Positions 1-9,004 are shown, numbered from the stretch's first letter. The stretch is 64,000 bases of DNA from JBBIRW01 sp037441565 (GCA_037441565.1 JBBIRW010000001.1:302375-366374), one strand, 5' to 3'. Notes: generated by a model from the letters alone, not told the origin. Translations and numbers: made by a program.

Positions 1-1547
1 CAAGGTTGGGTGAGAGGATAGTTACACTTGATGGTGTAATGAGGGATCTTGATACAGAGATGCTGATGATCTGTGATAGGGTAAAGCCTGTTGCTATAGC
101 GGGGATAATGGGAGGAAGCAATACAGAAGTTTCCCTTGATACGAAAAACATCCTCCTTGAAAGTGCATATTTTAACCCGACTTCTATTAGAAAAACATCA
201 AAAAAGCTTGGTCTGAGAACAGAGGCATCCCAGAGATTTGAAAGGGGTGCTGATCCTGAAAATGTGATTGCTGCAATAAACAGGGCATCGCAGCTCATTT
301 CCGAGATCTGTGGGGGTGAGATCCTTAAGGGAATATTTGATGTATATCCACAGGATATAAAATCTCCAGAAATCATACTTCGGATCGATAGGGCATGTAT
401 GCTCATCGGTCTTAAGATCTCAGCGGAGGAGATAAAGAATATCCTCAGAAGGCTGGGGATGAATGTAAAGGACGAGACAGAAAATACCCTGAGGGTGATC
501 CCTCCAAGTTACAGGCGTGATATTGAGATTGAGGAGGATCTCGTTGAGGAAATTGCGAGGATATACGGTTACGAGAAAATACCGGTGTCCCTACCTTCTG
601 CTGAAATTATTGCTGGTTCCGTTACAGTAAGGGAAGAGGCAGAATCACTCGTCAGGAATACCCTTGTTTCTTCAGGTTATTTCGAGGTAATAAACTACAG
701 TTTCATATACCCCGAGATATTGGATGACTTGAAAATAAGCCATGATAGTAATTACAGGAAATATGTTACTTTAAGAAATCCTTTGAGCAGGAAACAATCC
801 ATAATGCGCACCACTCTCATCCCCGGACTTATAGAATCAATGAAAACCAATATAAACAGAGGTAACAGGGAGATAAGGATCTTTGAAATAGGCAGGGTCT
901 TCTTTTTTGATGAAGGTATCCGAGAAGAGGAGAGAATTGGAGGGCTTGCATGTGGTGGAAGGTATGAATCTTTATGGAATCTGAAAGATGTAGATATAGA
1001 TTTTTATGATATTAAGGGGGTTGTAGAAACTATTGTTGATGTTCTTGGTATAGATAATTACGAATTCTATCCTGCCTCAATGCCTTTTTTGCATCCGGGA
1101 AAATCTGCCGTTCTAAAGATAAATAATATGGAGGTGGGCTTTCTTGGTCTCTTGCATCCGGATGTAGAAGAAAGATTGGAAATACATAACGTCTTTATAT
1201 TTGAATTAGATATTGGATTGTTGAGGAAATATTTCCGTCCCGAAAGAACCTTCACGGAACTACCCAGGTATCCCTCACTTTACAGAGATGTTGCACTGAT
1301 AGTTGATGAATCCCTTTTTGCAAACGAAGTATTGAGAGCGATAAAACAGAAAAAACATCCCTGGATTGAAGATGTAAAAATTTTTGATGTATATAAAGGT
1401 GATCAAGTGCCCTCCGGGAAAAAAAGTATTGCATTCAGAATAAATTACAGATCAAAAGAGAAGACCCTACTTGATGAAGAAGTAAACCTTGTTCACAATG
1501 AGATTATAAAAGAAGTTGTTGAAAAATTTGGGGCAAGGGTTAGATAA
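1..1547 (+). CDS. pheT: Phenylalanine--tRNA ligase beta subunit, 5'-truncated by window edge
   Basis: This is the C-terminal part (about 513 residues) of the beta chain of the tetrameric enzyme that charges tRNA-Phe; the reading frame is open to the left edge, so the real start lies outside. Visible family landmarks are the B3/B4 editing-domain motif LRTEASQRFERG near fragment residues 70-81, a B5-type domain around 120-200, and the C-terminal FDX-ACB anticodon-binding domain opening with PRYPSLYRDVALIVDE near residue 420. The gene is followed 41 bp later by ihfA, a neighbour order common in proteobacteria. It is intact to a normal end (TAA). The identification is secure; only the start is missing. 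Confidence 0.96.
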   Translation, partial: RLGERIVTLDGVMRDLDTEMLMICDRVKPVAIAGIMGGSNTEVSLDTKNILLESAYFNPTSIRKTSKKLGLRTEASQRFERGADPENVIAAINRASQLISEICGGEILKGIFDVYPQDIKSPEIILRIDRACMLIGLKISAEEIKNILRRLGMNVKDETENTLRVIPPSYRRDIEIEEDLVEEIARIYGYEKIPVSLPSAEIIAGSVTVREEAESLVRNTLVSSGYFEVINYSFIYPEILDDLKISHDSNYRKYVTLRNPLSRKQSIMRTTLIPGLIESMKTNINRGNREIRIFEIGRVFFFDEGIREEERIGGLACGGRYESLWNLKDVDIDFYDIKGVVETIVDVLGIDNYEFYPASMPFLHPGKSAVLKINNMEVGFLGLLHPDVEERLEIHNVFIFELDIGLLRKYFRPERTFTELPRYPSLYRDVALIVDESLFANEVLRAIKQKKHPWIEDVKIFDVYKGDQVPSGKKSIAFRINYRSKEKTLLDEEVNLVHNEIIKEVVEKFGARVR

Positions 1548-1588
1548 TTAAGCAAAAATATATAATACCTTTCCACTGGAGGTTGGCC

Positions 1589-1873
1589 ATGACAAAGGCC
1601 GATTTGGTTGAAATGATATATTCAAAGATAGGTATATCAAAAAAGGATGCCTCAGATATCCTCGAGGGTGTTTTTGATATTATAAAAGAGGCCTTAAAAA
1701 ATGGAGAGAAGGTTAAGATCTCCGGATTTGGTAACTTTTCGGTGAGGAATAAAAAGACAAGAAAAGGGAGAAATCCTCAAACAGGTGAAGAGATTGAGAT
1801 ATCAGCAAGAAGGGTGCTTTCCTTCAAGCCAAGTCAACTTATGAAAGATGCAATGAATATGATGGAGAAGTAG
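1589..1873 (+). CDS. ihfA: Integration host factor alpha / HU-family DNA-binding protein
   Basis: A 94-residue HU/IHF fold protein. The DNA-intercalating beta-ribbon arm is visible as GRNPQTGEEIEI with the key proline, followed by RRVLSFKPS, the usual IHF C-terminal pattern. It bends DNA in the nucleoid and typically helps sigma-54 promoters, of which this window has four candidates. The ATG at 1589 is preferred over a TTG two codons upstream because GGAGG at 1578-1582 sits 6 nt before it and the protein then begins MTKADLVEMIY as in IHF-alpha. Its position directly after pheT supports IHF-alpha rather than HU. Confidence 0.93.
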   Translation: MTKADLVEMIYSKIGISKKDASDILEGVFDIIKEALKNGEKVKISGFGNFSVRNKKTRKGRNPQTGEEIEISARRVLSFKPSQLMKDAMNMMEK

Positions 1874-1885
1874 CCTGCCTTGATT

Positions 1886-2239
1886 ATGGAAAAAGAGGTT
1901 CCAGGAAAGGTTTATTTCAGGATCGGGGAGGTCAGTAAAATTCTTGATGTTGAACCTTATGTGCTCAGATTCTGGGAAAAAGAATTTGATATTATAAAAC
2001 CCATAAAATCACGAAAAGGGCACAGACTTTACAGGAGAAAGGATATAGAAAATCTTTTGCAGATAAAGAGATTGCTTTACGAAGATAAATTCACCATTGA
2101 TGGAGCAAAGAGAAAATTAAAGGAGTTGATGAATCAGGAAAGAAGGCAGCTGAAACTCCAGCTTGAGGAAAAAAGGCAGAAGAAGATATTGATTGAAATA
2201 AAAAGAAGGCTTGAAGAATTAAGGGATAAACTCGTTTGA
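1886..2239 (+). CDS. MerR-family transcriptional regulator
   Basis: A 117-residue protein with an N-terminal MerR winged helix-turn-helix (residues about 10-75: IGEVSKILDVEPYVLRFWEKEF, then SRKGHRLYRR) and a highly charged C-terminal coiled coil (about 78-117). It has no effector domain or metal-binding cysteines, so the signal cannot be told. Small MerR proteins of this type commonly follow ihfA near pheT, and it is probably cotranscribed here (12 bp gap). An upstream TTG at 1880 is possible, but the ATG at 1886 gives the usual N-terminus. tRNA-Pro begins directly after the stop. Confidence 0.85.
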   Translation: MEKEVPGKVYFRIGEVSKILDVEPYVLRFWEKEFDIIKPIKSRKGHRLYRRKDIENLLQIKRLLYEDKFTIDGAKRKLKELMNQERRQLKLQLEEKRQKKILIEIKRRLEELRDKLV

Positions 2240-2240
2240 T

Positions 2241-2314
2241 CGGGGCGTGGCGCAGCCTGGTAGCGTACACGCTTGGGGTGCGTGTGGTCGGCGGTTCAAA
2301 TCCGCTCGCCCCGA
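2241..2314 (+). tRNA. tRNA-Pro (anticodon GGG)
   Basis: A complete cloverleaf can be folded by eye. The acceptor stem is CGGGGCG/CGCCCCG with discriminator A at 2314. The D arm starts GCGCAGCCTGGTAGCG. The anticodon stem is CACGC/GCGTG around the loop TTGGGGT, giving anticodon GGG. The T arm is GGCGG TTCAAAT CCGCT. CCA is not encoded. The gene starts 2 nt after the MerR gene stop codon. Confidence 0.95.
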
Positions 2315-2407
2315 TTTATATTTCTCTAAATCATCGCCTCCAATGTGATAAAGATATATTTTGAATTTGATGACACATCTCTTTGATGTTAACATTAATA
2401 TTCGGAA

Positions 2408-3175
2408 ATGGAATCTTTACCCATATTACTTTTGACAAATGATGATGGTATAAACTCAGAAGGATTACACGTTCTCGCGAGGGAACTTAAGGATCTCGGG
2501 GAGGTATGCATAATTGCCCCCGATAGGGAAAGGAGTGCAGCAAGTCATTCCCTTACATTGCATCGCCCATTGAGAGTGGAAAAGCTATCCGAAAAAGTTT
2601 TTTCTGTTGATGGAACACCTGCTGATTGCGTGTATCTTGGTGTCAATGGGATTCTGGAAAGTAGACCTTCACTTGTAGCATCAGGTATAAATAAGGGCGG
2701 AAATATGGGTGAGGATATTATATATTCAGGAACAGTTTCTGCAGCTATGGAGGGGATGATCCTCGGGATCCCCTCGTTTGCCATATCCATTGCAGGAAGG
2801 GGTGATTTTCATTTTAACTCTGCGGCGAAATTTGCAAAGAGGCTTGCAAAAGAGATGTTAAAGCATGAATGGCCCAGAGATACATTGCTAAATATTAATG
2901 TCCCGAATTTGCCATGGGACATGATAAAAGGTTTTAAAATTACAAGACAGGGCAAAAGAAAATTTAACAATCGCATAGTGGAGAAGGTCGATCCAAGAGG
3001 GAGGAAATACTACTGGATAGGGGGTAAATCCCTTGCTCCGGAGCCTATAGAGGAAAGCGACTATCTTGCAGTGAGAGAAGGTTATATCTCCATTACTCCA
3101 CTTCATCTGGATCTTACAAATTATGAATCGATAGGAATCCTGAAAAGATGGTTCTCCGAGCATGATATATCATGA
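2408..3175 (+). CDS. surE: 5'/3'-nucleotidase SurE
   Basis: A 255-residue survival protein E, a metal-dependent nucleotidase that removes phosphate from nucleoside monophosphates. The N-terminal acid motif LLTNDDGINSEGL (Asp12 and Asp13 as metal ligands) and the second motif SGINKGGNMGEDIIYSGTVSAA are both present, and length matches the family. It overlaps the next gene by 4 nt (ATGA) and lies in the surE-pcm neighbourhood often seen in stress and repair operons. No strong ribosome-binding site is visible before the ATG at 2408. Confidence 0.95.
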   Translation: MESLPILLLTNDDGINSEGLHVLARELKDLGEVCIIAPDRERSAASHSLTLHRPLRVEKLSEKVFSVDGTPADCVYLGVNGILESRPSLVASGINKGGNMGEDIIYSGTVSAAMEGMILGIPSFAISIAGRGDFHFNSAAKFAKRLAKEMLKHEWPRDTLLNINVPNLPWDMIKGFKITRQGKRKFNNRIVEKVDPRGRKYYWIGGKSLAPEPIEESDYLAVREGYISITPLHLDLTNYESIGILKRWFSEHDIS

Positions 3176-4551
3176 GAAAAGAATACGATGTCATAATAGT
3201 TGGGGCAGGTCCTGCCGGTATTTTTGCTGCAGCGGAATTGATGGATAAAAGAGGACTCAGAATTCTTATCATCGATAAAGGGAAGGATATAGACGAAAGA
3301 CTCGCCGACCTTAATGAGAACCTATCTAAAAAAGGACCGGGTTTTGGAAAGGCAATCCTTTCCGGATGGGGCGGGGCAGGCGCTTTCAGTGATGGTAAAC
3401 TTACACTTTCAATGGATGTCGGTGGTTTTCTGGGTGAGTATTTACCCGAGGATGAGCTGGATTCATTGATTAAATACACTGATGGGATCTTCTTGTCATT
3501 TGGTGCGCCTCAAACACTTTATGGCACGGAAAGTGATTTTACGATCGCACTCAAGCATAAGGCATTAAAGCATAATCTCCAGTTTATACCCATACCCATA
3601 AGGCATGTCGGAACTGAGGGTTGCAGGCAAATCTTGAGAAAGATGAGAGAGAAGATTTCCGGGAAGACAGACCTTCTTTTTGGAAAGAATGTAATAAGAA
3701 TATTGACTCATGCAGGAAGTGTTACCGGAGTATTGCTTGATGATGGAACAGAGATATCGGCATCCTTTGTTATTCTGGCCATTGGAAGAGAAGGATCAAA
3801 ATGGCTGAAAGAAGAAGCAAAAAGATTAGATATAACTACTATTAACAATCCTGTTGATATTGGTATAAGGGTGGAAGTGCCTGCTGTTGTGCTGAAGGAG
3901 ATTACAGATGTCGTTTATGAAGGGAAATTCATTTATTATTCAAGGCAATTTGATGACAAGGTAAGAACATTCTGCATGAATCCTTATGGGGAGGTAATAA
4001 ATGAGTATATTGAAGGTGTATTCACTGTAAATGGTCATAGTTACAGGGATCACAAGACTGAAAACACAAACTTTGCCATTCTTGTGAGTACACAATTTAC
4101 TGCACCATTCAATGATCCCATCTCATACGGGAGATACATAGCCGGTCTTGCAAATTTACTCAGCGGAGGGGTAATTGTCCAAAGGCTCGGAGATTTGATG
4201 GCTGGGAGAAGATCGACACCAGAAAGGATTTCAAAGGGGATTGTAAGACCAACACTATCTGCTGCTGTACCAGGTGATCTCAGTTTTGCACTGCCTTACA
4301 GACATCTCAGTAATATCATTGAAATGATAGATGCACTCGATTCAATTACACCAGGTGTTAAGTCTCCCCATACGCTTCTTTATGGTGTGGAGGTAAAATT
4401 TTATTCTGTGAGATTAAAATTAACAAGTGAAATGGAAACAGAGATAAAAAATCTCTTTGCTGCTGGTGATGGAGCAGGGGTTTCGAGAGGCCTCATCCAG
4501 GCATGTATCTCCGGTATTATAGGGGCGAGGAGTATCAAAAAAAGGATTTGA
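3172..4551 (+). CDS. FAD-dependent oxidoreductase (COG2509-like)
   Basis: A 459-residue flavoprotein with an N-terminal Rossmann FAD motif GAGPAG at residues 11-16 and a C-terminal FAD-closing motif FAAGDGAGVSRG near 428-439. The middle segment GWGGAGAFSDGKLT is typical of the uncharacterised NAD(P)/FAD-dependent dehydrogenase family related to FAD-dependent protein C. No partner or substrate can be inferred beyond an electron-transfer or dehydrogenase role. It is translationally coupled to surE (ATGA overlap) and ends 5 bp before pcm. Family assignment is confident; function is not. Confidence 0.8.
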   Translation: MRKEYDVIIVGAGPAGIFAAAELMDKRGLRILIIDKGKDIDERLADLNENLSKKGPGFGKAILSGWGGAGAFSDGKLTLSMDVGGFLGEYLPEDELDSLIKYTDGIFLSFGAPQTLYGTESDFTIALKHKALKHNLQFIPIPIRHVGTEGCRQILRKMREKISGKTDLLFGKNVIRILTHAGSVTGVLLDDGTEISASFVILAIGREGSKWLKEEAKRLDITTINNPVDIGIRVEVPAVVLKEITDVVYEGKFIYYSRQFDDKVRTFCMNPYGEVINEYIEGVFTVNGHSYRDHKTENTNFAILVSTQFTAPFNDPISYGRYIAGLANLLSGGVIVQRLGDLMAGRRSTPERISKGIVRPTLSAAVPGDLSFALPYRHLSNIIEMIDALDSITPGVKSPHTLLYGVEVKFYSVRLKLTSEMETEIKNLFAAGDGAGVSRGLIQACISGIIGARSIKKRI

Positions 4552-4556
4552 AATTA

Positions 4557-5201
4557 ATGGATCCATATTATAAGGCAAGAAAACAGATGGTTGAAGAGCA
4601 GTTGAGGAGGAGAGGAATAAAGGATGAGAGGGTTCTCGATGTAATGCTTAAGGTGCCGAGGCATCTGTTTGTCGATGAATCCTTAAGATCCAGGGCTTAT
4701 GGTGATTATCCGCTCCCCATAGGTGAGGATCAAACTATTTCGCAGCCATACATTGTTGCCCTGATGACAGAGGCACTGCAGCTAAAGGGTGATGAGAAAG
4801 TCCTCGAGATAGGAACAGGATCAGGTTATCAAACAGCAATTCTTGCAGAATTGTGTTCATATGTTTTTTCAATAGAAAGATTTCAGTCCCTTGCTGATAA
4901 GGCAATGAAGCTGCTTGAGAACCTCGGTTACACAAATATAAAAATAAAGGTTGGGGATGGGACTCTTGGATGGCCTGAAAAAGCTCCCTTTAATGGAATA
5001 ATTGTTACAGCTGGTTCACCAGATATACCGAAGCCATTAATTGAGCAGTTAAAAATGGAAGGAATAATTGTTATCCCTGTTGGTGGAAAATTTTCACAAA
5101 CACTATATGCAGCAAAGAAAACTCCAAAAGGTCTTGAGTACAGGGATCTCGGAGATGTAAGATTTGTAAGGCTTATTGGCTTATACGGGTGGGAAGAATA
5201 G
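4557..5201 (+). CDS. pcm: Protein-L-isoaspartate O-methyltransferase
   Basis: A 214-residue repair enzyme that methylates L-isoaspartyl residues in aged proteins using S-adenosylmethionine. The SAM-binding motif VLEIGTGSGYQTA lies at about residues 83-95, and the preceding segment ISQPYIVALMTEAL is the family substrate-loop signature. The ATG at 4557 is chosen because it lies just after the upstream stop (4551) and gives the normal family length. An in-frame ATG at 4503 would add 18 residues encoded inside the upstream gene and is unlikely. Confidence 0.94.
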   Translation: MDPYYKARKQMVEEQLRRRGIKDERVLDVMLKVPRHLFVDESLRSRAYGDYPLPIGEDQTISQPYIVALMTEALQLKGDEKVLEIGTGSGYQTAILAELCSYVFSIERFQSLADKAMKLLENLGYTNIKIKVGDGTLGWPEKAPFNGIIVTAGSPDIPKPLIEQLKMEGIIVIPVGGKFSQTLYAAKKTPKGLEYRDLGDVRFVRLIGLYGWEE

Positions 5202-5818
5202 TGGGGGCGGAAAAGGGATTAATCAAGGAAAATTATCTCCTCCGAGTTTATAACTGGGTCCTTTCATTGGGAAACTCACCATATTCGAAATGGGCACTTT
5301 TCTCTATAGCGTTTATGGAATCATCATTCTTTCCCATTCCTCCTGATATCCTTCTCATTACACTTTCCCTCTCAAGCCCCCGAAAGTCTTATATGTTTGC
5401 CTTAATATGCTCGATAGGTTCTGTGGCTGGTGGTGCCTTTGGATATCTGATCGGTCTAAAATTTATGGAATGGATAGGTAGAACTATTATTGCATTTTAC
5501 GGACTAACAGAAAGATTTAATGATGTTGCTCGCCTCTACGACAAATATAACGCAATAGCTGTAGCTGTAGCAGGCTTTACACCTGTTCCCTATAAGGTTT
5601 TTACTATTGCGGCAGGTTTCTTTGCTATCAATTTTTATACCTTCATTATTGCATCGCTCATAAGCAGATCTGCCCGCTTCTTTCTTGTCTCTTCATTGAT
5701 CCATTTTTTTGGAGAGAGAATAAAAATTTATATTGAAAAATATTTTAACCTATTTACCATAGTATTCGTTTTACTGCTTATTGGTGGATTCTTTATCATC
5801 AGGGTCTATTTTAATTGA
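5201..5818 (+). CDS. YqaA/DedA-like small membrane protein (VTT domain)
   Basis: About 205 residues with four to five hydrophobic segments. The segment FMESSFFPIPPDILLITLSLSSP, the glycine-rich SVAGGAFGYLIGLKF and GFTPVPYKVFTIAAGFF are characteristic of YqaA-type (COG1238) members of the SNARE-associated/VTT family, whose DedA relatives act in lipid scrambling or membrane homeostasis. The GTG at 5201 overlaps the pcm stop by 1 nt and has GGGAAG 5 nt upstream; a GTG at 5189 is an alternative. The conserved glycine-phenylalanine-proline motif (GFTPVP) is intact. The precise substrate is unknown. Confidence 0.82.
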   Translation: MGAEKGLIKENYLLRVYNWVLSLGNSPYSKWALFSIAFMESSFFPIPPDILLITLSLSSPRKSYMFALICSIGSVAGGAFGYLIGLKFMEWIGRTIIAFYGLTERFNDVARLYDKYNAIAVAVAGFTPVPYKVFTIAAGFFAINFYTFIIASLISRSARFFLVSSLIHFFGERIKIYIEKYFNLFTIVFVLLLIGGFFIIRVYFN

Positions 5819-6306
5819 TGAGAGGCAATAAGGGATTGCAAATAGGTGTAATTGGCGGAAGTCAGTGCGACAGCAACATAGCTGAAATCGCCTATCATGT
5901 GGGAAGAGAGATTGGGAAAAGGGGAGCAGTCCTTATTTGTGGAGGTCTTGGCGGGGTAATGGAGTCAGCAGCAAGGGGTGTTGTTGAAGAAGGCGGTATA
6001 GCTGTCGGAATAATTCCAACTTATTCTAAGGGGGATGCCAATAAATTTATAGAAATTGCCATCACAACAGGTCTTGGTCATGCGAGAAATGTAATCATTG
6101 TTTCTTCATCGGATGGACTTATTGCAATAGGTGGTGAATACGGAACTCTTTCTGAGATCGCTTTCGCATTGAAGATGGGTAAACCCATTGTAGGGATAAA
6201 AACATGGGATATACCGGGTATAATAAAGGCTGAAACAGCACGGGAGGCTGTGGAGGTACTATTTAGAATTATTAAAAAAGGGGATATTAAATATGGAGGA
6301 TCTTAA
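5818..6306 (+). CDS. LOG-like / TIGR00725-family nucleotide-binding Rossmann protein
   Basis: A 162-residue protein of the lysine-decarboxylase-like (LOG/SLOG) superfamily. Visible motifs are GVIGGSQC at the start, GGLGGVMESAARG, IIPTY and GGEYGTLSEIAFAL; the last is the family's PGGxGTxxE-type phosphate-binding motif with its first Pro replaced. The short form resembles the TIGR00725 group, described as uncharacterised or as molybdenum-cofactor-carrier-like. It sits immediately before apt, consistent with nucleotide salvage, but no activity can be assigned. ATG 5818 overlaps the previous stop by 1 nt. Confidence 0.75.
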   Translation: MRGNKGLQIGVIGGSQCDSNIAEIAYHVGREIGKRGAVLICGGLGGVMESAARGVVEEGGIAVGIIPTYSKGDANKFIEIAITTGLGHARNVIIVSSSDGLIAIGGEYGTLSEIAFALKMGKPIVGIKTWDIPGIIKAETAREAVEVLFRIIKKGDIKYGGS

Positions 6307-6808
6307 AAAATATATAAGAGAAATCCCAGACTGGCCAAAACCAGGAATAAGCTTTAAAGACATAACACCACTTCTAAAAAGCAGATATGCCTTTAACAGG
6401 GCTGTTGATCTTATGGCCCACCCTTTTCTTGAAAAGGAGGTTGATAAAGTAGTTTGTATCGAGGCAAGAGGGTTTATCCTTGGTGCGGCAGTTGCTTATA
6501 AGCTCGGCGCTGGGATTGTTCCTGTGCGGAAAAAGGGGAAGCTTCCTTATAGATCGATAAGGGCCTCATATCAACTTGAGTATGGATTTGATGAACTGGA
6601 GCTCCATGAAGATGCAATAATGCCCGGGGAGAGGATTCTTATTGTAGACGATGTTCTTGCAACTGGGGGAACAGCTGCAGCAGTAATAGAGCTTGTAAGG
6701 AAATCAGGAGGAGCTATTATTGGATGCTCCTTTCTTATAGAACTTGAAAATCTTAAGGGGAGGGAAAAGCTTTCATCGGTTGAAGTCCTGTCCCTTATGA
6801 GTTATTAA
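6293..6808 (+). CDS. apt: Adenine phosphoribosyltransferase
   Basis: A 171-residue cytosolic salvage enzyme converting adenine and PRPP to AMP. It has the N-terminal IPDWPKPGISFKDITPLL, the EARGFILGAAVAY segment and the PRPP-binding loop ILIVDDVLATGGTA near residues 115-128. Length is normal for the family. Its start overlaps the preceding gene by 14 nt, so the two are probably translationally coupled. A 69-bp AT-rich gap separates it from the malic enzyme gene. Confidence 0.96.
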   Translation: MEDLKKYIREIPDWPKPGISFKDITPLLKSRYAFNRAVDLMAHPFLEKEVDKVVCIEARGFILGAAVAYKLGAGIVPVRKKGKLPYRSIRASYQLEYGFDELELHEDAIMPGERILIVDDVLATGGTAAAVIELVRKSGGAIIGCSFLIELENLKGREKLSSVEVLSLMSY

Positions 6809-6877
6809 GAATTCAGTTGTAAAATAACTCCCAAAATGTTAAATTTTTAAAAAAAATAAAACAATGGGAGCATTGAA

Positions 6878-8311
6878 ATGGAAGCACGACCCAGTGCGAG
6901 TTATAGTATCATTGTCCGCCTAGAAATCAGGAATGTGCCCGGGATGCTGGGAAAGGTTACATCAGCAATTGGCGAGGTAGGAGGGGATATTGGTGCTGTG
7001 GATATATCAGGATTTGGAAAAGACACGATTCTTAGGGATATCACCATAAATACGAGAGATGTAAAGCATGCGCATCAGATCGTTGAAAGACTCAAATGGA
7101 TTGAAGGTGTGAGGGTAATAAATGTATCCGATAGAACCTTCCTTGCCCACCTTGGTGGAAAGATCGAGATTTCAAACAAAATCCAGATTAAAACAAGGGA
7201 TGCCCTCTCAATGGTATACACGCCTGGAGTTGCCCGGGTATGCATGGCAATAAAAGAGGATCCCTCGAAGGTTTTTCAACTTACTATAAAGAAAAATACG
7301 ATTGCGATAGTTACAGATGGGACAGCTGTATTAGGACTCGGTGATATTGGCCCTGAAGCTGCGCTCCCCGTTATGGAAGGAAAAGCTATGCTTTTTAAGG
7401 AGTTCGGTGGTGTTGACACATTTCCCATATGCTTGCAAACAAAGGATGTGAATGAAATAGTAAGGACCATAAAGATTATAAGTCCAACGTTTGGTGGCAT
7501 TGTTCTGGAGGATATCTCAGCTCCCAGATGTTTCGAAATTGAGGAAAGATTAAAAAGCGAATTGGATATCCCTGTATTTCACGATGATCAGCATGGGACT
7601 GCAGTGGTAGTGCTTGCAGCATTGATAAACGCTTTGAAGATAGTCAAGAAGAAGTTTGAAGAGATAAAGATCGTTTTTTCCGGGGCTGGTGCCGCTGCCA
7701 TCGCGACAGCAAAACTGCTCATGAATGTAGGGGCTAAGAATATTATTATGTGCGACAGAAATGGAGCTATCTATAAAGGAAGGCAGGAAAACATGAATCC
7801 CGTTAAGGAATGGATTGCAGAGCATACAAATAAGGAAGGGTTTACCGGCTCTATTAAAGAGGCACTTGAGAATGCCGATGTATTTATAGGTCTTTCAGGC
7901 CCGGGTGTTATTGAGCAGAGGGATCTGAAACATATGGCAAAGGATCCGATTGTTTTTGCGATGGCAAACCCTATCCCGGAGATCATGCCTGAGGAGGCCC
8001 TACCTTATGTTAGAATCATGGCAACAGGAAGATCAGACTATCCAAATCAGATTAACAATGTTCTCTGTTTTCCAGGTCTCTTCAGGGGTGTTCTTGATTG
8101 CAGGGCAGTTGATATAAATGATGAAATGAAAATAGCTGCTGCTTATGCCATAGCCTCGGTGATAGGAAAAAGTGAACTTTCTGAGGAATACATAATACCG
8201 AGCGTTTTTGACAAAAGGGTTGCAAAGAAGGTTGCCCAGGAAGTAATAAAGGCAGCACAGAAAACGGGTGTTGCAAGAAGAACAGGAAAGAAAATCTCTG
8301 TATCGATTTAA
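6878..8311 (+). CDS. NAD(P)-dependent malic enzyme with N-terminal ACT domain
   Basis: A 477-residue enzyme that decarboxylates malate to pyruvate. Residues about 8-85 form an ACT-like regulatory domain (SIIVRLEIRNVPGMLGKVTSAIGEVGG), a fusion found in many anaerobes, so allosteric control by a small ligand is likely. The catalytic part shows YTPGVARVC, the DDQHGTAVV metal/substrate segment and the Rossmann motif FSGAGAAAIATAKLL near residue 267. It may feed pyruvate to, or take it from, the PEP synthase gene at 42.4 kb. The ribosome-binding region is ATGGGAG at about 6864-6870. Confidence 0.92.
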   Translation: MEARPSASYSIIVRLEIRNVPGMLGKVTSAIGEVGGDIGAVDISGFGKDTILRDITINTRDVKHAHQIVERLKWIEGVRVINVSDRTFLAHLGGKIEISNKIQIKTRDALSMVYTPGVARVCMAIKEDPSKVFQLTIKKNTIAIVTDGTAVLGLGDIGPEAALPVMEGKAMLFKEFGGVDTFPICLQTKDVNEIVRTIKIISPTFGGIVLEDISAPRCFEIEERLKSELDIPVFHDDQHGTAVVVLAALINALKIVKKKFEEIKIVFSGAGAAAIATAKLLMNVGAKNIIMCDRNGAIYKGRQENMNPVKEWIAEHTNKEGFTGSIKEALENADVFIGLSGPGVIEQRDLKHMAKDPIVFAMANPIPEIMPEEALPYVRIMATGRSDYPNQINNVLCFPGLFRGVLDCRAVDINDEMKIAAAYAIASVIGKSELSEEYIIPSVFDKRVAKKVAQEVIKAAQKTGVARRTGKKISVSI

Positions 8312-8325
8312 CATATTTTGCACAG

Positions 8326-8778
8326 ATGGTGAAAAGAAATATTATTAAATTGACACTGGAGGATGCAAAGATAATAGCGGAGGGTGCTGAAGAGAAGGCT
8401 AAGGAGATTGGTGTTCCGATGGATATAGCTGTTGTAGATGATGGAGGAAATCTCCTTCTATTCCATAGAATGGACATGGCAAAATTGATGAGCATAGATA
8501 TTGCAATAAATAAGGCATATACATCTGCTGGAACACGTAAAGGAACCCATGAATACAAGGATATAGCATCACCTGGTGGCCCTGCATTTGGAATCCATGC
8601 AAGCAATCAGGGACGGTTTACAATATTCGGTGGGGGTTTACCCATTATTATTGAGGGGCAGGTTGTAGGTGGTGTAGGCTGTAGCTCTGGAACACCAGAT
8701 GAGGATATGATTGTAGCAAAAGCTGGGATCGAAAAACTATTATCGGTATTGAAGGAGAAAGGGGAGATAAGGGAATAA
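8326..8778 (+). CDS. GlcG/HbpS-family protein
   Basis: A 150-residue protein of the GlcG/HbpS (DUF336) family. It shows the early LTLEDAKIIAEGAEEKAKEIGVP region, the core VVDDGGNLLLFHRMDMA and the glycine-rich end GGGLPIIIEGQVVGGVGCSSGTPDEDM typical of the family. Members are linked to heme binding, glycolate or propanediol-type catabolism, but their roles vary and nothing here fixes it. It follows the malic enzyme by 14 bp and is the last gene before the 270-bp regulatory gap of the catabolic operon. Confidence 0.8.
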   Translation: MVKRNIIKLTLEDAKIIAEGAEEKAKEIGVPMDIAVVDDGGNLLLFHRMDMAKLMSIDIAINKAYTSAGTRKGTHEYKDIASPGGPAFGIHASNQGRFTIFGGGLPIIIEGQVVGGVGCSSGTPDEDMIVAKAGIEKLLSVLKEKGEIRE

Positions 8779-8799
8779 TACTGTCCTTCAATCAATTCA

Positions 8800-8910
8800 T
8801 GTCCAAAATTAAGGTCACTTAAAGGGACAGATCCTTCAAATAAGATTTTACTTTTCTCGTAAAATGTCTATAATATTAAACATTACTATTGGTCTAAAAT
8901 AATTTTGAGA
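8800..8910 (+). promoter_or_regulatory. Putative upstream activator sites in the 8779-9048 gap
   Basis: The 270-bp gap has no credible gene. It holds GTCCAAAAT at 8801-8809 and an imperfect palindrome GTCTAAAAT-A-ATTTTGAGA at 8892-8910, about 190 and 95 bp upstream of the sigma-54 promoter, the usual range for enhancer sites. The same GTCCAAAAT word (reverse strand, 25539-25547) lies about 175 bp upstream of the second sigma-54 promoter. A small hairpin (ATTTTAC/GTAAAAT, 8845-8865) lies between. Assignment as binding sites for the activator at 23398 is inference. Confidence 0.35.
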
Positions 8911-8988
8911 GATTTAATCATAACCTAAGAAAAAAAGTTATTGTTATTTAAAAGGAAAAATTGCAAAGGATAAAAGGGTTCAAAAAAA

Positions 8989-9004
8989 TGGCATATCAAT
9001 TGCT
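8989..9004 (+). promoter_or_regulatory. Sigma-54 (-24/-12) promoter of the 9-25.5 kb catabolic operon
   Basis: The sequence TGGCAT-ATCAA-TTGCT matches the sigma-54 consensus TGGCAC-N5-TTGCW with the invariant GG (8990-8991) and GC (9002-9003) exactly 12 nt apart. Transcription would begin near 9014, leaving a leader of about 35 nt before the ATG at 9049. A sigma-54 activator gene lies at the end of the same operon. Confidence 0.8.

Noticed and set aside
1067..1434. Open frames on the minus strand inside pheT and similar antisense frames throughout
   Set aside because: They lack RBS, family motifs and domain structure, and lie fully inside strong genes on the other strand.
2373..2407. Sigma-70 promoter TTGATG-N17-TAACAT before surE
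   Set aside because: It would leave a leader of only about 6 nt before the ATG with no RBS, so it is not convincing.
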